Origin: Alphaproteobacteria bacterium
Lineage (GTDB): Bacteria > Pseudomonadota > Alphaproteobacteria > UBA9655
Direction: 5' to 3'
Length of the DNA stretch: 53,406 nt
NCBI GenBank assembly: GCA_017992885.1
Contig: JAGONT010000001.1
Coordinates: forward strand, 197,344 to 250,749
Shown here: positions 36,901 through 44,255 of the stretch, in pieces
Position numbering within the stretch: the first letter of the stretch is position 1
How the letters are laid out: the number at the start of each line of letters is the position of its first letter
Position numbers and translations under genes: made by a program
The notes under the pieces: generated by a model
The model's database searches: none
What the model saw: only the letters and a program-made list of their open reading frames with translations
What the model was told of the DNA's origin: nothing

Positions 36901-37389
36901 TCCTGCTTCAACATATCCATTGCCAACTAAAATTTTTTCTGGAGGAAGGATATCGGGCAAAATACTGTACTTAACGGGTCCAAAAAAAGCTGAATGCATC
37001 CCCATAAAGAAGATGGATCCCAAAAGAAAATAGGGATTGGTATGAATAAAGCCATAAACGCTTAAACCAACAATACAAACTTCAGAGAGTTTCACTGCCT
37101 GAATGATTCTCGATTTGTCATATCGATCCGCAAGTTGGCCTGCAAGGGGAGAAAATGCAAAACTTGGTAACATAAAAAGTCCAAACGCCGCGGAAACAAA
37201 AAGAGCACTTTCTGTCTCTGTATAGATTGCCAAGTGATAAGTCACCAACGTTACAAAAATGGCTCTAAAAAAATTATCGTTAAACGCCCCTAAAAACTGG
37301 GTTCCAAAAAATGCCCAGAAAGCTTGATTTTTTCCGAAAATTTTCATTGATATCACTTGATTTTTTTTTGATCTTAGGATCATCTTCAT
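33958..37389 (-). CDS. aas: MFS (LplT)-PlsC-AMP ligase fusion, lysophospholipid recycling (Aas-like)
   Basis: This 1143-residue protein has three parts. Residues 1 to about 430 are an MFS transporter like LplT (QFLGAFNDNFFRA). Residues about 440-640 are a PlsC acyltransferase (HTSYLD at 471, then FPEGRLT). Residues about 680-1143 are an AMP-dependent ligase (LFTSGSEGIPKGV near 808, YGTTETGPV, DTGDIVDID, LLGRAKRFAK). In E. coli, LplT flips lysophospholipids and Aas reacylates them; here the functions are fused, as in many intracellular bacteria. The start may instead be the ATG at 37347. Confidence 0.92.
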   Translation of the reverse strand: MKMILRSKKNQVISMKIFGKNQAFWAFFGTQFLGAFNDNFFRAIFVTLVTYHLAIYTETESALFVSAAFGLFMLPSFAFSPLAGQLADRYDKSRIIQAVKLSEVCIVGLSVYGFIHTNPYFLLGSIFFMGMHSAFFGPVKYSILPDILPPEKILVGNGYVEAGTFLSIMLGNFCGALMVHLKISPSILSFQLLIVALLGLFFSLLVPKIPRRAPHLKIQFSWRAEVKKLSQYARKEERVFRAIIGISWFWLVGTILLSQLPSFANDVIKVQENVFIFLLLLFTIGLGMGSIFCSWFFKNEITTKYVPLFAFLSVPLLVDFSSFASPLSLKPLSLIEFLTSFSGVRLTVDIVALSFVGGLFTVPLYAFIQTTVSPNQRSQVIAYCNIINAGFMVFASFASFCLLSLGVSIPVLIFLTALGQGVITIYLIRILPDSALRNMLHLLLRCLFRFEVRGLENYEKAGKRVILIANHTSYLDALFIAVALPVKPIFAVNLFTAKKWWVKPFLVLAKVLPIDPHYPYALREVIEEAKKGHRVLIFPEGRLTLTGSLMKIYEGPGMVAEKAAASLLPIHIEGAQYTFFSLLKGRVPRQFFPKVTLTIFPSETLSINSALQGRARRRALGEQLYTMMVTMMFATSSLKKTLFSALLESRKLYGARTLILEDVSHKTLTYASLFLRIFTLSRVLARKTVEKEAVGLLLPNVHGLVISFWALQAINRVPALLNYSSGMSALLIACQVAKLKNVITSRLFIEKMRLQEAIELLKRHNIHIHYLENKIKQVRLMDKMWGFYGMIVPQKAYKSVSNPSDGSVILFTSGSEGIPKGVVLSHLALQANCRQLASVVDFNNNDRVLNVLPLFHAFGLTAGMILPLLSGIRTFHYISPLHYRAVAELVYDMGATILFGTDTFLNGYGRVAHAYDFHTLRYVFAGAEKLKEETQHLWFDKFGLRLFEGYGTTETGPVLCVNTPMHYKAGTVGRFLPGISQRLETVEGFSEGSRLWVQGPNVMKGYLLAATPAKLVPPVEGWYDTGDIVDIDTEGYVRLLGRAKRFAKVGGEMIFLAAVEEAIRRLWPGCNHAVIARSDPKKGEKLILFTTYCLADKAALLSFWRAQGLSELSLIRSIHILPSLPLLGSGKVDYRALEGEGIG

Positions 37390-37733
37390 AAATGGCCAAT
37401 CAAAAAAATGTACTTTTCAGAAAAAATATGATAACCAATAAATATAAACTGAGAGAGTTTTATCTACGATAAAGCCCTACAAAACAACGATGAATGCCCC
37501 CTTTCTTCAATTAGTATTATACCGATTACGTAATTTAAGCTTACGTTTTTAGATTGCTTTGTCGGAACTTTATCCCTCCGCGCAATGACAAGTCTATCAT
37601 TTTTCAAAATAAAAATTGCGAGCGAAGCGATGCAATCCAGGATCATACTTTTTTTTAATTATTTTTTGTAAATAGCATAAACCTAATTTTTAATCCCTTT
37701 TCTCACTTCTAAGCCCATCAAAAAGGAGCTCTC
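37390..37733. other. Intergenic region with palindromic repeats
   Basis: No gene was seen. It holds the repeat at 37549-37636 and the promoter and AAAAAGGAG ribosome site of the portal gene. No terminase gene is present, although one would be expected just upstream of a portal gene in an intact phage or GTA. Confidence 0.55.
37549..37636. repeat. Pair of ATTGC...GCAAT palindromic elements
   Basis: The first element runs from ATTGC near 37551 to GCAAT near 37584. The second reads ATTGCGAGCGAAGC then GATGCAAT (37613-37634). The second resembles a short dispersed repeat (ATTGCGAGCGAAGCGAAGCAAT) that I know from genomes of several intracellular bacteria. The two can also pair with each other. 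Confidence 0.65.
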
Positions 37734-38915
37734 ATGAAACCCTGGATTCATCATTTATTCGGTCGCCCAGAAACAAAAGCCAGTGCAACAACTCCTCTTT
37801 TCATGACGAAATGGGCCAATCAACCTCTCTGGACTCCACGACAATATGACACACTTGCGGAAGAAGGATATCAAAAGAATATTATTGTTTACCGGTGTGT
37901 CTCTCTGATTGCCCGTGGTATTGCTAGTGTTCCCTGGCGTCTTTACAAAAAAGAAAAACGTCTTGATTCACATCCCCTTCTTGCTCTTCTGCAAAATCCA
38001 AACCCTCAACAGAGTCTTTCTCGATTTATGGAAGCGCTCACTGCCTATCTTCTTTTAGCCGGGAATGCTTACGTTGAAGCCGTTGTTTCTGAACATGAAC
38101 CTTTAGAACTCTATCTTCTTAGACCCGATCGTATCCGCATCATTCCAGGGGCAGCTGGGATACCCTTAGCCTTTGACTATATGTTGAACGGCCGATCTGT
38201 TCGCATACCCGTCGACTCTTTCAATGGTCGCTCGCGTGTTTTACATATAAAAACCTTCAATCCCCTTCATGACTGGTATGGAATGAGCCCCATAGAAGCC
38301 GCTGCCCATGCCATCGATCAACATAATGCCGTGGCCAGTCATAACCTCGCCCTTTTGCAAAATGGAGGGCGCCCCTCGGGAGCACTCCAATTTTGTCCAG
38401 GAAAAGATGGTGAAATTTTAGGAGAAGAACAACGTCAGCGCTTACGCGAAGAGTTAAGAATGGCCGTTGAAGGATCACGAAATTCTGGTCGCATCCTTAT
38501 TATGGAGGGAAATTTTAAGTGGCAGGAAATGGGTCTTTCGCCAAAGGATTTAGACTTTGTTGAAGGGAAATATCTTTCAGCCCGTGAGATTGCTCAAGTC
38601 TACGGTGTTCCTCCCATGTTAGTGGGAGTTCCCGGTGATGCAACCTTTTCGAATTATAAAGAAGCCCGCTATCATTTGTGGGAAGATACCATCCTCCCTC
38701 ATCTTGAAATGATTAAAGGAGACCTTAACCAATGGTTGATCCCTTTCTTTGGAGAGAATCTTTCCCTTAATTATGACACTGATTCAATTCCCGCTCTTGC
38801 TTCCAAACGAGAATCTTTATGGGGAAAAATAGAAAAAGTTTCGTTTTTAACCTTAAATGAAAAACGAGCCCTTGTGGGCTATTCGCCGATCCCCAATGGG
38901 GATCGGTTAGAATAG
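37734..38915 (+). CDS. Phage portal protein (HK97 type)
   Basis: This 393-residue protein matches HK97-type portals: VYRCVSLIARGIASVPWRLY at the start, a central LLQNGGRPSGAL, ILIMEGNFKWQEMGLSPKD, and VYGVPPMLVGVPGDATFSNYKEA. Portals form the dodecameric channel for DNA entry. AAGGAG precedes the ATG. The last codons form a perfect 9-bp hairpin (38886-38906). It starts the phage-head module, but without a terminase upstream. Confidence 0.93.
   Translation: MKPWIHHLFGRPETKASATTPLFMTKWANQPLWTPRQYDTLAEEGYQKNIIVYRCVSLIARGIASVPWRLYKKEKRLDSHPLLALLQNPNPQQSLSRFMEALTAYLLLAGNAYVEAVVSEHEPLELYLLRPDRIRIIPGAAGIPLAFDYMLNGRSVRIPVDSFNGRSRVLHIKTFNPLHDWYGMSPIEAAAHAIDQHNAVASHNLALLQNGGRPSGALQFCPGKDGEILGEEQRQRLREELRMAVEGSRNSGRILIMEGNFKWQEMGLSPKDLDFVEGKYLSAREIAQVYGVPPMLVGVPGDATFSNYKEARYHLWEDTILPHLEMIKGDLNQWLIPFFGENLSLNYDTDSIPALASKRESLWGKIEKVSFLTLNEKRALVGYSPIPNGDRLE
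38886..38906. other. Perfect hairpin overlapping the portal gene's end
   Basis: CCGATCCCC and GGGGATCGG pair exactly around AAT within the last codons of the portal gene. There is no T-run, so a role in mRNA stability or partial termination is more likely than classical termination. Confidence 0.6.
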
Positions 38916-38928
38916 AACCCTTACATGC

Positions 38929-39171
38929 TTACCCAAAAATACCAATAATTGGTGGACAGCATAGAACAGGGCATGGTGGAGGTGGGCACATCGGCCTACA
39001 AGGATTAACCGGCGCACACGTTGGAACTGGAGCTGCACAAGGTGAAGCACAGGGAGTCCCAAAATAGTAGAAAAAGTTTTGCTCGCCTTCTCGCGCTAAT
39101 CCGCCAAAAGCAGATGCTGAGAAGCCTGCAGTCATTATTGCCAAGAAGGCAACCATTGCTAGTTTTTTCAT
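38929..39171 (-). CDS. Small secreted Cys/Pro-rich protein
   Basis: This 80-residue protein has a clear signal peptide (1-21, ASAFG) and a mature part dominated by Cys and Pro (CASPCAAPVPTCAP, CRPMCPPPPCPVLCC). The pattern suggests a disulfide-rich or metal-binding extracellular peptide. It lies on the strand opposite the phage genes, between portal and protease. I do not recognise a family. GGAGAG precedes the start. Confidence 0.72.
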   Translation of the reverse strand: MKKLAMVAFLAIMTAGFSASAFGGLAREGEQNFFYYFGTPCASPCAAPVPTCAPVNPCRPMCPPPPCPVLCCPPIIGIFG

Positions 39172-39354
39172 TTTTTTCTCTCCTTAATGTTAAAGTGGTG
39201 CTTATTTTTTTATTATTGTTATCTAAATACAGTGTACTCAGAAATTCATAATATTTTATTAATACACATTCTTTTTTTGGACACCTAAAATTATCTTTAC
39301 AAAACAAAATACTAGACAATATTCCTCTCATTTTTTCCTTATAAAGGACGGATA

Positions 39355-39831
39355 ATGCACAAAAGCATAACGCAGGATGCCTTAACAAAACCCTCTCAAA
39401 AAAAGGGAGTCATTGTAGGATATGCTAGCTTTTTTAACGTCATCGACCAACAACGTGATCAAATTGCCAAAGGCGCTTTCACCAATACTCTGAAAGCATG
39501 GTACCTTTCAGGGAAATTCCCAAAAATGCTCTGGCAACATGACCTCGCTCAACCTATTGGTGTGTGGACACATCTTCGTGAAGATGCAAAGGGTCTTTAT
39601 GCGAAAGGACGACTAGCGCTAGGCGTTGTAAAGGCCGATGAAGCTTACCTTTTGTTAAAAGAAGGAGCACTAGAAGGTCTTTCTATTGGATTTCGCACCC
39701 GTCAAGCACGACAAGACAAAGAGCGTAAGTCACGTATTCTTCTTGATATTGATTTAGTTGAGATTTCTCTTGTGACTTTTGGATCTAATCCACAAGCAAG
39801 AATCCAGCACGTAAAAGCTTATGAAGCTTAA
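39355..39831 (+). CDS. Prohead protease (HK97 type)
   Basis: This 158-residue protein contains GYASFFNVIDQQRDQIAKGAF, LWQHDLAQPIG with the catalytic-type His, and EGLSIGFRT with the Ser. It processes capsid during head maturation. AAAGGACGG precedes the ATG, and capsid follows after about 110 nt. Confidence 0.92.
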   Translation: MHKSITQDALTKPSQKKGVIVGYASFFNVIDQQRDQIAKGAFTNTLKAWYLSGKFPKMLWQHDLAQPIGVWTHLREDAKGLYAKGRLALGVVKADEAYLLLKEGALEGLSIGFRTRQARQDKERKSRILLDIDLVEISLVTFGSNPQARIQHVKAYEA

Positions 39832-39944
39832 CACCATTTCTTGAATCACTTTTTTATCTATCTTTGCTGAAAAAGCAGAGTTCCCTTCGCTGGATAAAGC
39901 CAGATGAAGACCCCGTAAACACCCTTAGACAAAAGAGGATAAGT

Positions 39945-41156
39945 ATGCACGACTATGATATGCAAACGACTTTAGATGATTTGGCACAAACTTTTGAACA
40001 CTTCAAAGCAACCCACGAAGAACGTCTTACGAGCCTTGAAAAAAAGAACAATTGCGATCCATTGGTTCAACAAAAGCTGGATCATCTTGAAAACCACTTG
40101 GATCAAGCTGAAAAAAAACTCAAACAAATAGAGATTAGAGCCCAACGTCCTGAATTTGAAGCAAGTGCTGAACCCTTTTGCGGCCATACTTATGCCTTTA
40201 TGGATTATATTCGCAAAGGTCTTGATTCCTCACTGCGTGATTACGAACAAAAAAGCCTTGCGACGACGCCAGATCATGATGGTGGCTATTTGGTGCCTAC
40301 TGGCGTTCACAACCATTTGTATTCAACTCTTCAAACTACCTCCATCCTTCGTGGACTGGCAAACATCCGTGAAATTTCCAGTTCCGCCCTTGAGATGCTC
40401 ATCGACAAAGACGGTGCTGACGCAGGATGGGTTGCCGAAACCGCTCAACGCAAAGAAACAAGAACCCCCGAACTTGCAAAAATTCGCATCCCCGTCCCTG
40501 AGATGTATGCACGACCTCGGGCCACACAAAAGTTGTTAGATGATGTTAGTTTAAATGTAGAAGATTGGCTGGCTCAAAAAATTGCGCAAAAAATGGCTGC
40601 CATGGAAAACATGGCCTTTATTTTGGGAGACGGGGATAACAAACCACGGGGACTTCTCACCTATGAAACCGTTAATAAAGCCCATTGGGAATGGGGAACA
40701 CTTGAGGAAACGAAAACAGGCGTTGACGGAAATTTTGCAGATGGAAAAAGAGCTGACGCCTTGTTAGATCTCTTCCACTCTTTAAAACCACCTTATCTTC
40801 CGGGGTCTTCATGGCTTATGTCTCGCGTGACGCAAGGCTTTTTGCGAACACTGAAAGATCCAGGAAATCATCAATACCTTTGGCAACCTCCTCTGGCAGG
40901 GCTTTTGACCCCTACCCTATTGGGATATCCTCTTATTGTTTGTGATGATATGCCGAATCTTGTTCCCAAAGTAGCTTCAAAATCTATTGTTTTTGGTAAC
41001 TTCAAAGAAGGATATCAGATCGTGGATCGATCAGGCATTCGTATTTTAAGAGACCCTTATAGCAGTAAGCCCTATGTTGAATTTTATACAACCCGAAGAG
41101 TGGGAGGTGATGTCCTAAACTTTGAAGCTTTGAAAATTTTAAATTTTGCCGCATAA
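39945..41156 (+). CDS. Major capsid protein (HK97 fold)
   Basis: This 403-residue protein starts with a coiled-coil-like N-terminal segment (about 1-80) typical of the scaffold-like delta domain removed by the protease. The HK97 capsid body follows, with YLVPTGVHNH, a GDGDNKPRGLL loop and a late FGNFKEGYQIVDR. I chose the ATG at 39945, because GAGGAT lies 6 nt upstream; a longer frame starts at a TTG (39864) without a ribosome site. Confidence 0.93.
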   Translation: MHDYDMQTTLDDLAQTFEHFKATHEERLTSLEKKNNCDPLVQQKLDHLENHLDQAEKKLKQIEIRAQRPEFEASAEPFCGHTYAFMDYIRKGLDSSLRDYEQKSLATTPDHDGGYLVPTGVHNHLYSTLQTTSILRGLANIREISSSALEMLIDKDGADAGWVAETAQRKETRTPELAKIRIPVPEMYARPRATQKLLDDVSLNVEDWLAQKIAQKMAAMENMAFILGDGDNKPRGLLTYETVNKAHWEWGTLEETKTGVDGNFADGKRADALLDLFHSLKPPYLPGSSWLMSRVTQGFLRTLKDPGNHQYLWQPPLAGLLTPTLLGYPLIVCDDMPNLVPKVASKSIVFGNFKEGYQIVDRSGIRILRDPYSSKPYVEFYTTRRVGGDVLNFEALKILNFAA

Positions 41157-41165
41157 ACCAAAGTC

Positions 41166-41190
41166 CACCCCGTTCTTTAAGAGCGGGGTG
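41166..41190. terminator. 11-bp hairpin between capsid and a convergent small gene
   Basis: CACCCCGTTCT (41166-41176) pairs with AGAGCGGGGTG (41180-41190), one G-U pair included. No T-run follows on either strand, but the stem is strong. Confidence 0.65.
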
Positions 41191-41241
41191 AGTCAACTGA
41201 TCAAGCTATAAATTTAACATTAAAAATCAACGACTTTTTAA

Positions 41242-41409
41242 TTATGGCATCCGTGGAATACACGCCTTCTCATCACCAAAGGAACATCCTCTATCATGAT
41301 TAAGAAAATATCCTTTTGCATCCCTATCAGCATAGGCGCTGTCCATGGACACAGACAAAGTATTCATAACAACCAAGACACTCATAACAACAAATAAAAC
41401 CTTAACCAT
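41242..41409 (-). CDS. Small secreted protein, unknown
   Basis: This 55-residue protein has a signal peptide (ending SAYA) and a short mature tail with two Cys (GCSFGDEKACIPRMP). GGAG 7 nt upstream supports the ATG at 41409. It is the second small secreted protein placed antisense inside the phage-head module. No family is recognised. Confidence 0.6.
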   Translation of the reverse strand: MVKVLFVVMSVLVVMNTLSVSMDSAYADRDAKGYFLNHDRGCSFGDEKACIPRMP

Positions 41410-41498
41410 CAAACACTCCAAAAAAAAAAACAACAATAGTTTATATTTTTATTATGATCCCAAATATATAAAGAATCTGTTAATTTAAAGGATCCCCC

Positions 41499-42017
41499 AT
41501 GCAATTATTTCTTAAAACACCCCCTCTGCAAGAACCTCTTACGTTAGAGGAAGCAAAAGCTTATTTAAGGATTTCAATTAAGCAGGAAGATTCTTTTCTG
41601 CGCTCTCTTATTGCTGCGGCGAGAACTCATGTCGAAGAACTTACAGGTCGATCACTTCTTAAGCAAAAATGGTTCATGCAGATTAAACCTCCCTATCCCC
41701 AAAGCTCTCCTCTAGTTAAGCATACGGGGAAAAACCTTGAAATTGACATCCCTCACCCTCCCCTTATGAAGATCGTCTCTGCTAAAACAGAAGAGACTTC
41801 GGTTCCCTTTACAGTCGACGAAAATAAAATTCTTCTTTCTTCGTCCCTTTGGAACAAAACTATCCGCATCACTTATTGGGCGGGATATGGCGAAACCCAG
41901 GAATCTCTTCCGCCTCCTTTAAAAATGGGAGTTCTCATGGTCCTTCGATCATTTTATGATAACCAACCCATGGATTTATCCCTCCTTAATCCTTTTAGAA
42001 TTCTTCACGTCATTTAA
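41499..42017 (+). CDS. Phage head-tail connector (gp6/phiE125 gp8-like)
   Basis: This 172-residue protein starts LTLEEAKAYLRISIKQEDSF and contains ARTHVEELTGRSLL. This helical N-terminal pattern belongs to gp6-like connectors, which sit below the portal. Its place after the capsid gene fits the GTA order. Confidence 0.85.
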   Translation: MQLFLKTPPLQEPLTLEEAKAYLRISIKQEDSFLRSLIAAARTHVEELTGRSLLKQKWFMQIKPPYPQSSPLVKHTGKNLEIDIPHPPLMKIVSAKTEETSVPFTVDENKILLSSSLWNKTIRITYWAGYGETQESLPPPLKMGVLMVLRSFYDNQPMDLSLLNPFRILHVI

Positions 42018-42026
42018 GGAAGTGAA

Positions 42027-42371
42027 ATGAAAAAAATTTCTACAGAGGATTTGAGAGAATTCCTCACCCTTCTTCTCCCCCAACAACATGAAGATCACGA
42101 AGGGGGGTGGCGGGACGACTGGAAAATTGGCCCCCACCTTTGGGCTTTTCTTTGGCCTCTTACAAACAGTTATCATGCTCAGAAAGGCAGGAAAATTCCC
42201 CCTCCCTATTATCGCATCGTCATCAGATCTGGCGTAGAAGTGCCCTCAAAAGCTGCCTTTTTATGGCATCTCCAACAAGAATCAAAACGCCTTTTTCTGA
42301 TCAATACACCCATTCTTATTCAAAACAATCACTTTTTATGTATGACAGCCAGGGAGGAAAGGTATGCGTGA
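42027..42371 (+). CDS. Putative phage head-tail adaptor
   Basis: This 114-residue protein starts 9 nt after the connector and overlaps the next gene by 8 nt. The repeated WxxxxxI strand pattern and position fit small head-closure adaptors, but similarity is weak and its name rests mainly on context. Confidence 0.6.
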   Translation: MKKISTEDLREFLTLLLPQQHEDHEGGWRDDWKIGPHLWAFLWPLTNSYHAQKGRKIPPPYYRIVIRSGVEVPSKAAFLWHLQQESKRLFLINTPILIQNNHFLCMTAREERYA

Positions 42372-42723
42372 GTTTTTAACTAATCTGATGACAACTCTTC
42401 ATCAAGTTTGCCCAACCTTTCTTCAAGTCAAGCCTCACACAGCTTATCCTTATATTACCATTGAACCCCAGCAAATGCTTCAAGGATTGCCTGGCGGGCC
42501 TTGCATTGTAACACTTGCCATTAAAATCTCGAGCCGTTACGCAGGCACCCGAGAAATTTTAAAACTAGCCAAACGGATTGAAAGTCTCCTTCATGGATAT
42601 AGCCCTACCTCCATCGAGGTAAGCTTAAAGATTCTCAAAAGTTCACTTGTTCTTCTGGCTGATGAGCAAACGCGCGTACATACCTTCCTGTTAAAGGCTC
42701 GTCTTAAAGGAGAAAACCTATGA
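42364..42723 (+). CDS. DUF3168-like tail completion protein
   Basis: This 119-residue protein has the DUF3168 shape: a start helix, YPYITIEPQQ, a glycine-containing GGPCIVTLAIKI strand, and a following helix. In GTAs this gene lies after the adaptor, as here. It overlaps both neighbours (8 nt and ATGA). Confidence 0.75.
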   Translation: MREFLTNLMTTLHQVCPTFLQVKPHTAYPYITIEPQQMLQGLPGGPCIVTLAIKISSRYAGTREILKLAKRIESLLHGYSPTSIEVSLKILKSSLVLLADEQTRVHTFLLKARLKGENL

Positions 42724-43235
42724 GTGAAACAGATCTAACCCTTGAAATTGTCGGAAAAGGTAAGGCACTTCCTCTTTTTTCCGCACGAGAATGTACTCAA
42801 ACCCTTACCCTCACCCCCCAAGACAGCCTAAGACGCACAATTAATGGCCATCTTGTTTCAATTGGCAATAAAGCCCACCGAAAGTTTCACTCCACCGTTG
42901 CTTGTAAAGACAAAATTCCTCCCGCCTTTGGCGAACTTTGGACAGGAACTTTAGTGATGGTTGGATGCCTTCAATCTTTAACACAAACCGTTCCCCAAGA
43001 AAGTGGGCATATCCTCTTGGAACGAGATGCTGTTTCAGTATACTTATATGATGAAAAAGGGAGCTTTTGGCCTGTGAAAAAAGGAGAGAATCGACTGATT
43101 GCCCTTCCCCCAAACTTTCCAGGAGGTTTTCTTACCTACCGTCCTTTACTAAGGATGGTTGTCAAAAATTATTGCCTAGAAACGGACGAATGGGGACTTT
43201 CTGTGGGGTGGTCATTAGAGTTAGAAGAGGAATAG
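42720..43235 (+). CDS. Phage-module structural protein, unknown
   Basis: This 171-residue beta-rich protein overlaps the DUF3168 gene as ATGA, which argues for the same operon. A tail-tube protein would be expected here, but I see no recognisable tail-tube motif. The end meets the convergent transporter gene directly. Confidence 0.55.
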   Translation: MSETDLTLEIVGKGKALPLFSARECTQTLTLTPQDSLRRTINGHLVSIGNKAHRKFHSTVACKDKIPPAFGELWTGTLVMVGCLQSLTQTVPQESGHILLERDAVSVYLYDEKGSFWPVKKGENRLIALPPNFPGGFLTYRPLLRMVVKNYCLETDEWGLSVGWSLELEEE

Positions 43236-44162
43236 CTAAGCCGCATTTTGCAGGGCAAACTTTTCTTGTATCGCTTTCTTCGATTGCTGACGCGTTTCAT
43301 AAATCGCAATATAAAAAGTTGAAGGAACAATAATGGTAGCCCCTAAAAGGGTGCTAATTGTTGGAAACTCTTGAAAAATAATGATTCCAACCATCGCAGA
43401 CAGAACAAACTCTGTGTACCTAAAAGATTGAAGAGCAGAAACTTCCGTCGCCGCAAAAGCTTTTAAGAGACAGAACAAAATTAAACTCCCCCCTGCCCCT
43501 AAAAGCAGAAGAAAAAAAAGTTCATGTAAGGTAGGCGTTTGCCATGTTAAAACAGCAGGAACAAACCCTAAGACAGCCGTTCCTAGACCTGAGTAGAACA
43601 GCATACAGAGAAGACTTTCGTCTCCCGTTAATAGCTTTTTATTGATAACATCAAGAGAAGCAAACATAAGCGTTGAAATAATAAGAGCAAAGGCCATTGG
43701 ATTAAAAGCATTACCTGTAGGGTGAATACTGACGATAATCCCCAAAAATCCAAGAATCGTTGCTGCCCATCGTTGCCATCCCACATGCTCTTTTAAAAAG
43801 ACTTTAGCCAAGGGCAAGATAAAAAAGGGTGTTGTAAAGCTAATCGTTGTGGCAAGTGTCAAAGGAAGAGAAGCAACACCGTAACTCCACGCAGTCATGG
43901 CTACAACAAGCAAAACGGCCCGAATACACTGAGCTCCTGGATAATGAGTTATAAAAGCACTTTTTCCACGAACTAACATAAAAGGTAAAAGCACCAGCGT
44001 ACTAAAGAAAAAACGGAAGAAGGCAACTTCCGCACCGGATAAGTGACTTCCCACATGCTTGGTCAGGGCATCGTTCATGCTGCTCACGACACATACCATC
44101 ACCATCCAGAAAATGCCCTGAAGATAACCTTTGGAATTGAACCAAGATTCTTGAGTTTCCAT
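43236..44162 (-). CDS. DMT-family (EamA) transporter
   Basis: This 308-residue protein has ten membrane helices and two EamA repeats, the DMT superfamily layout (MNDALTKHVGSHLSGAEV at the first half, GFLGIIVSIHP between). The substrate is unknown. It lies on the opposite strand within the phage block and is not a phage gene. Confidence 0.87.
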   Translation of the reverse strand: METQESWFNSKGYLQGIFWMVMVCVVSSMNDALTKHVGSHLSGAEVAFFRFFFSTLVLLPFMLVRGKSAFITHYPGAQCIRAVLLVVAMTAWSYGVASLPLTLATTISFTTPFFILPLAKVFLKEHVGWQRWAATILGFLGIIVSIHPTGNAFNPMAFALIISTLMFASLDVINKKLLTGDESLLCMLFYSGLGTAVLGFVPAVLTWQTPTLHELFFLLLLGAGGSLILFCLLKAFAATEVSALQSFRYTEFVLSAMVGIIIFQEFPTISTLLGATIIVPSTFYIAIYETRQQSKKAIQEKFALQNAA

Positions 44163-44255
44163 AGGAAAAACCCCACAATAAATCGAATTTAAGTATTATT
44201 GTCTACCAACACTTACTCCCATTGTCAACTCTCTTATTTATAAAGAACAGAAAAA

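Noticed and set aside
37390..37733. Phage attachment site before the portal gene
   Set aside because: No integrase is present and no direct repeat flanking the phage block was found.
40156..40539. Second-frame open frame of 127 codons within the capsid gene
   Set aside because: Out-of-frame shadow of the capsid; no family resemblance.
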